The position numbers and the translations under genes were made by a program. From Spartobacteria bacterium (GTDB lineage: Bacteria; Verrucomicrobiota; Verrucomicrobiae; Chthoniobacterales; UBA6821): DNA of 6,639 nt. The notes under the pieces were generated by a model. The model saw nothing but the letters and a program-made list of their open reading frames with translations, had not been told where the DNA came from and did not search any database. Each line of letters begins with the position of its first letter. Position 1 is the first letter of the stretch. Positions 6,515-6,639 of this stretch are shown here, in pieces. The stretch spans positions 509 to 7,147 of the forward strand of contig PLEU01000181.1 of assembly GCA_003136515.1 (NCBI GenBank), given 5' to 3'.

Positions 6515-6639
6515 CTAGCGGTAATCCTGACGAGGCCCGCGGTCTTCGTAACCGCCGCGATCACGTCCGCCACCACCGCCACGGTATCCGCCACCACCAC
6601 CGCCGCCGCCACGGTATCCGCCACCACCACCGCCGCCGC
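6515..6639 (-). CDS. Glycine-rich protein C-terminal tail, probably an RRM-type RNA-binding protein (cut by window edge)
   Basis: Reading in from the right edge on the minus strand, 40 complete codons end at a TAG (6517-6515). The tail consists of glycine runs broken by Tyr-Arg pairs (GGGGGGGGYR repeated), then GGGGGRDRGGYEDRGPRQDYR at the C-terminus, given here in overlapping pieces: RDRGGYEDRG and PRQDYR. Gly-rich tails with Tyr, Arg and Asp like this are typical of small bacterial RNA-binding proteins with an N-terminal RRM domain, and of some DEAD-box helicases and cold-shock-type proteins. They add weak RNA contacts and promote self-association. The RRM itself would lie outside the window, so the assignment rests on tail composition alone. 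The overlapping valine/alanine-rich frame on the same strand is a shadow of this repeat. Confidence 0.65.
   Translation of the reverse strand, partial: GGGGGGGYRGGGGGGGGYRGGGGGRDRGGYEDRGPRQDYR
6581..6639 (-). repeat. 30-bp tandem repeat coding for (Gly)8-Tyr-Arg
   Basis: Positions 6581-6610 and 6611-6639 are identical over the 29 bases that can be compared; the second copy is cut by the window edge. Each unit encodes eight Gly plus Tyr-Arg. A partial, shorter version (GGTGG-type codons before Arg-Asp-Arg) follows toward 6560. Exact nucleotide identity, not just protein identity, points to recent duplication or slippage. Confidence 0.85.

Noticed and set aside
6289..6630. Minus-strand frame with repeated VVADTVA-type sequence overlapping the pabB end
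   Set aside because: It is an out-of-frame reading of the glycine-rich repeat that then runs antisense through pabB, whose frame is strongly supported.
6581..6639. CRISPR-like direct repeats
   Set aside because: The copies are directly adjacent with no spacers and encode an in-frame Gly-rich tail.

Overview
This is a moderate-GC bacterial window with eight protein-coding genes packed tightly together; two of them are cut by the window ends. No RNA genes, insertion sequences or CRISPR arrays were seen. The gene families suggest Verrucomicrobiota or a related PVC-group bacterium. The pointers are the Gfo/Idh/MocA N-terminus with the NGVTGRMG loop, a GH88-like hydrolase beside a cupin and an SDR, a glycine-rich RNA-binding-protein tail, and starts mostly without Shine-Dalgarno sites. 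This placement is an inference from gene families only.

Layout. Positions 1-4003 carry five minus-strand genes. In transcription order they are a membrane GT2 glycosyltransferase (4003-2759), an SDR oxidoreductase (2726-1938), a GH88-like unsaturated-uronyl hydrolase (1917-535), a small cupin (514-68) and the first 17 complete codons of a Gfo/Idh/MocA dehydrogenase (53 to the left edge). Gaps of 32, 20, 20 and 14 nt suggest one transcript. Upstream on the same strand, after a 73-nt gap, is an exported Pro/Ser/Thr-rich protein of unknown function (5117-4077). A 59-nt divergent intergenic region separates it from a plus-strand pabB (5177-6481), which encodes aminodeoxychorismate synthase component I for folate synthesis. 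pabB converges on the 3' end of a glycine-rich protein gene (6639-6515), with a short hairpin in the 33-nt gap.

How the genes may work together. The hydrolase, cupin, SDR and Gfo/Idh/MocA dehydrogenase look like a small carbohydrate-catabolic set: a hydrolase releases a (possibly unsaturated) uronic acid or other sugar, and two NAD(P)-dependent oxidoreductases and a cupin process it. No lyase, transporter or regulator is visible, so the substrate is unknown. The CrtQ/CruC-like glycosyltransferase at the head of the cluster is an unexpected partner. pabB and the glycine-rich protein look like independent housekeeping genes. I found no clear sign of a wholly new system. The least explained items are the exported proline-rich protein, the glycosyltransferase-sugar-catabolism pairing, and the C-rich, SD-less leaders.
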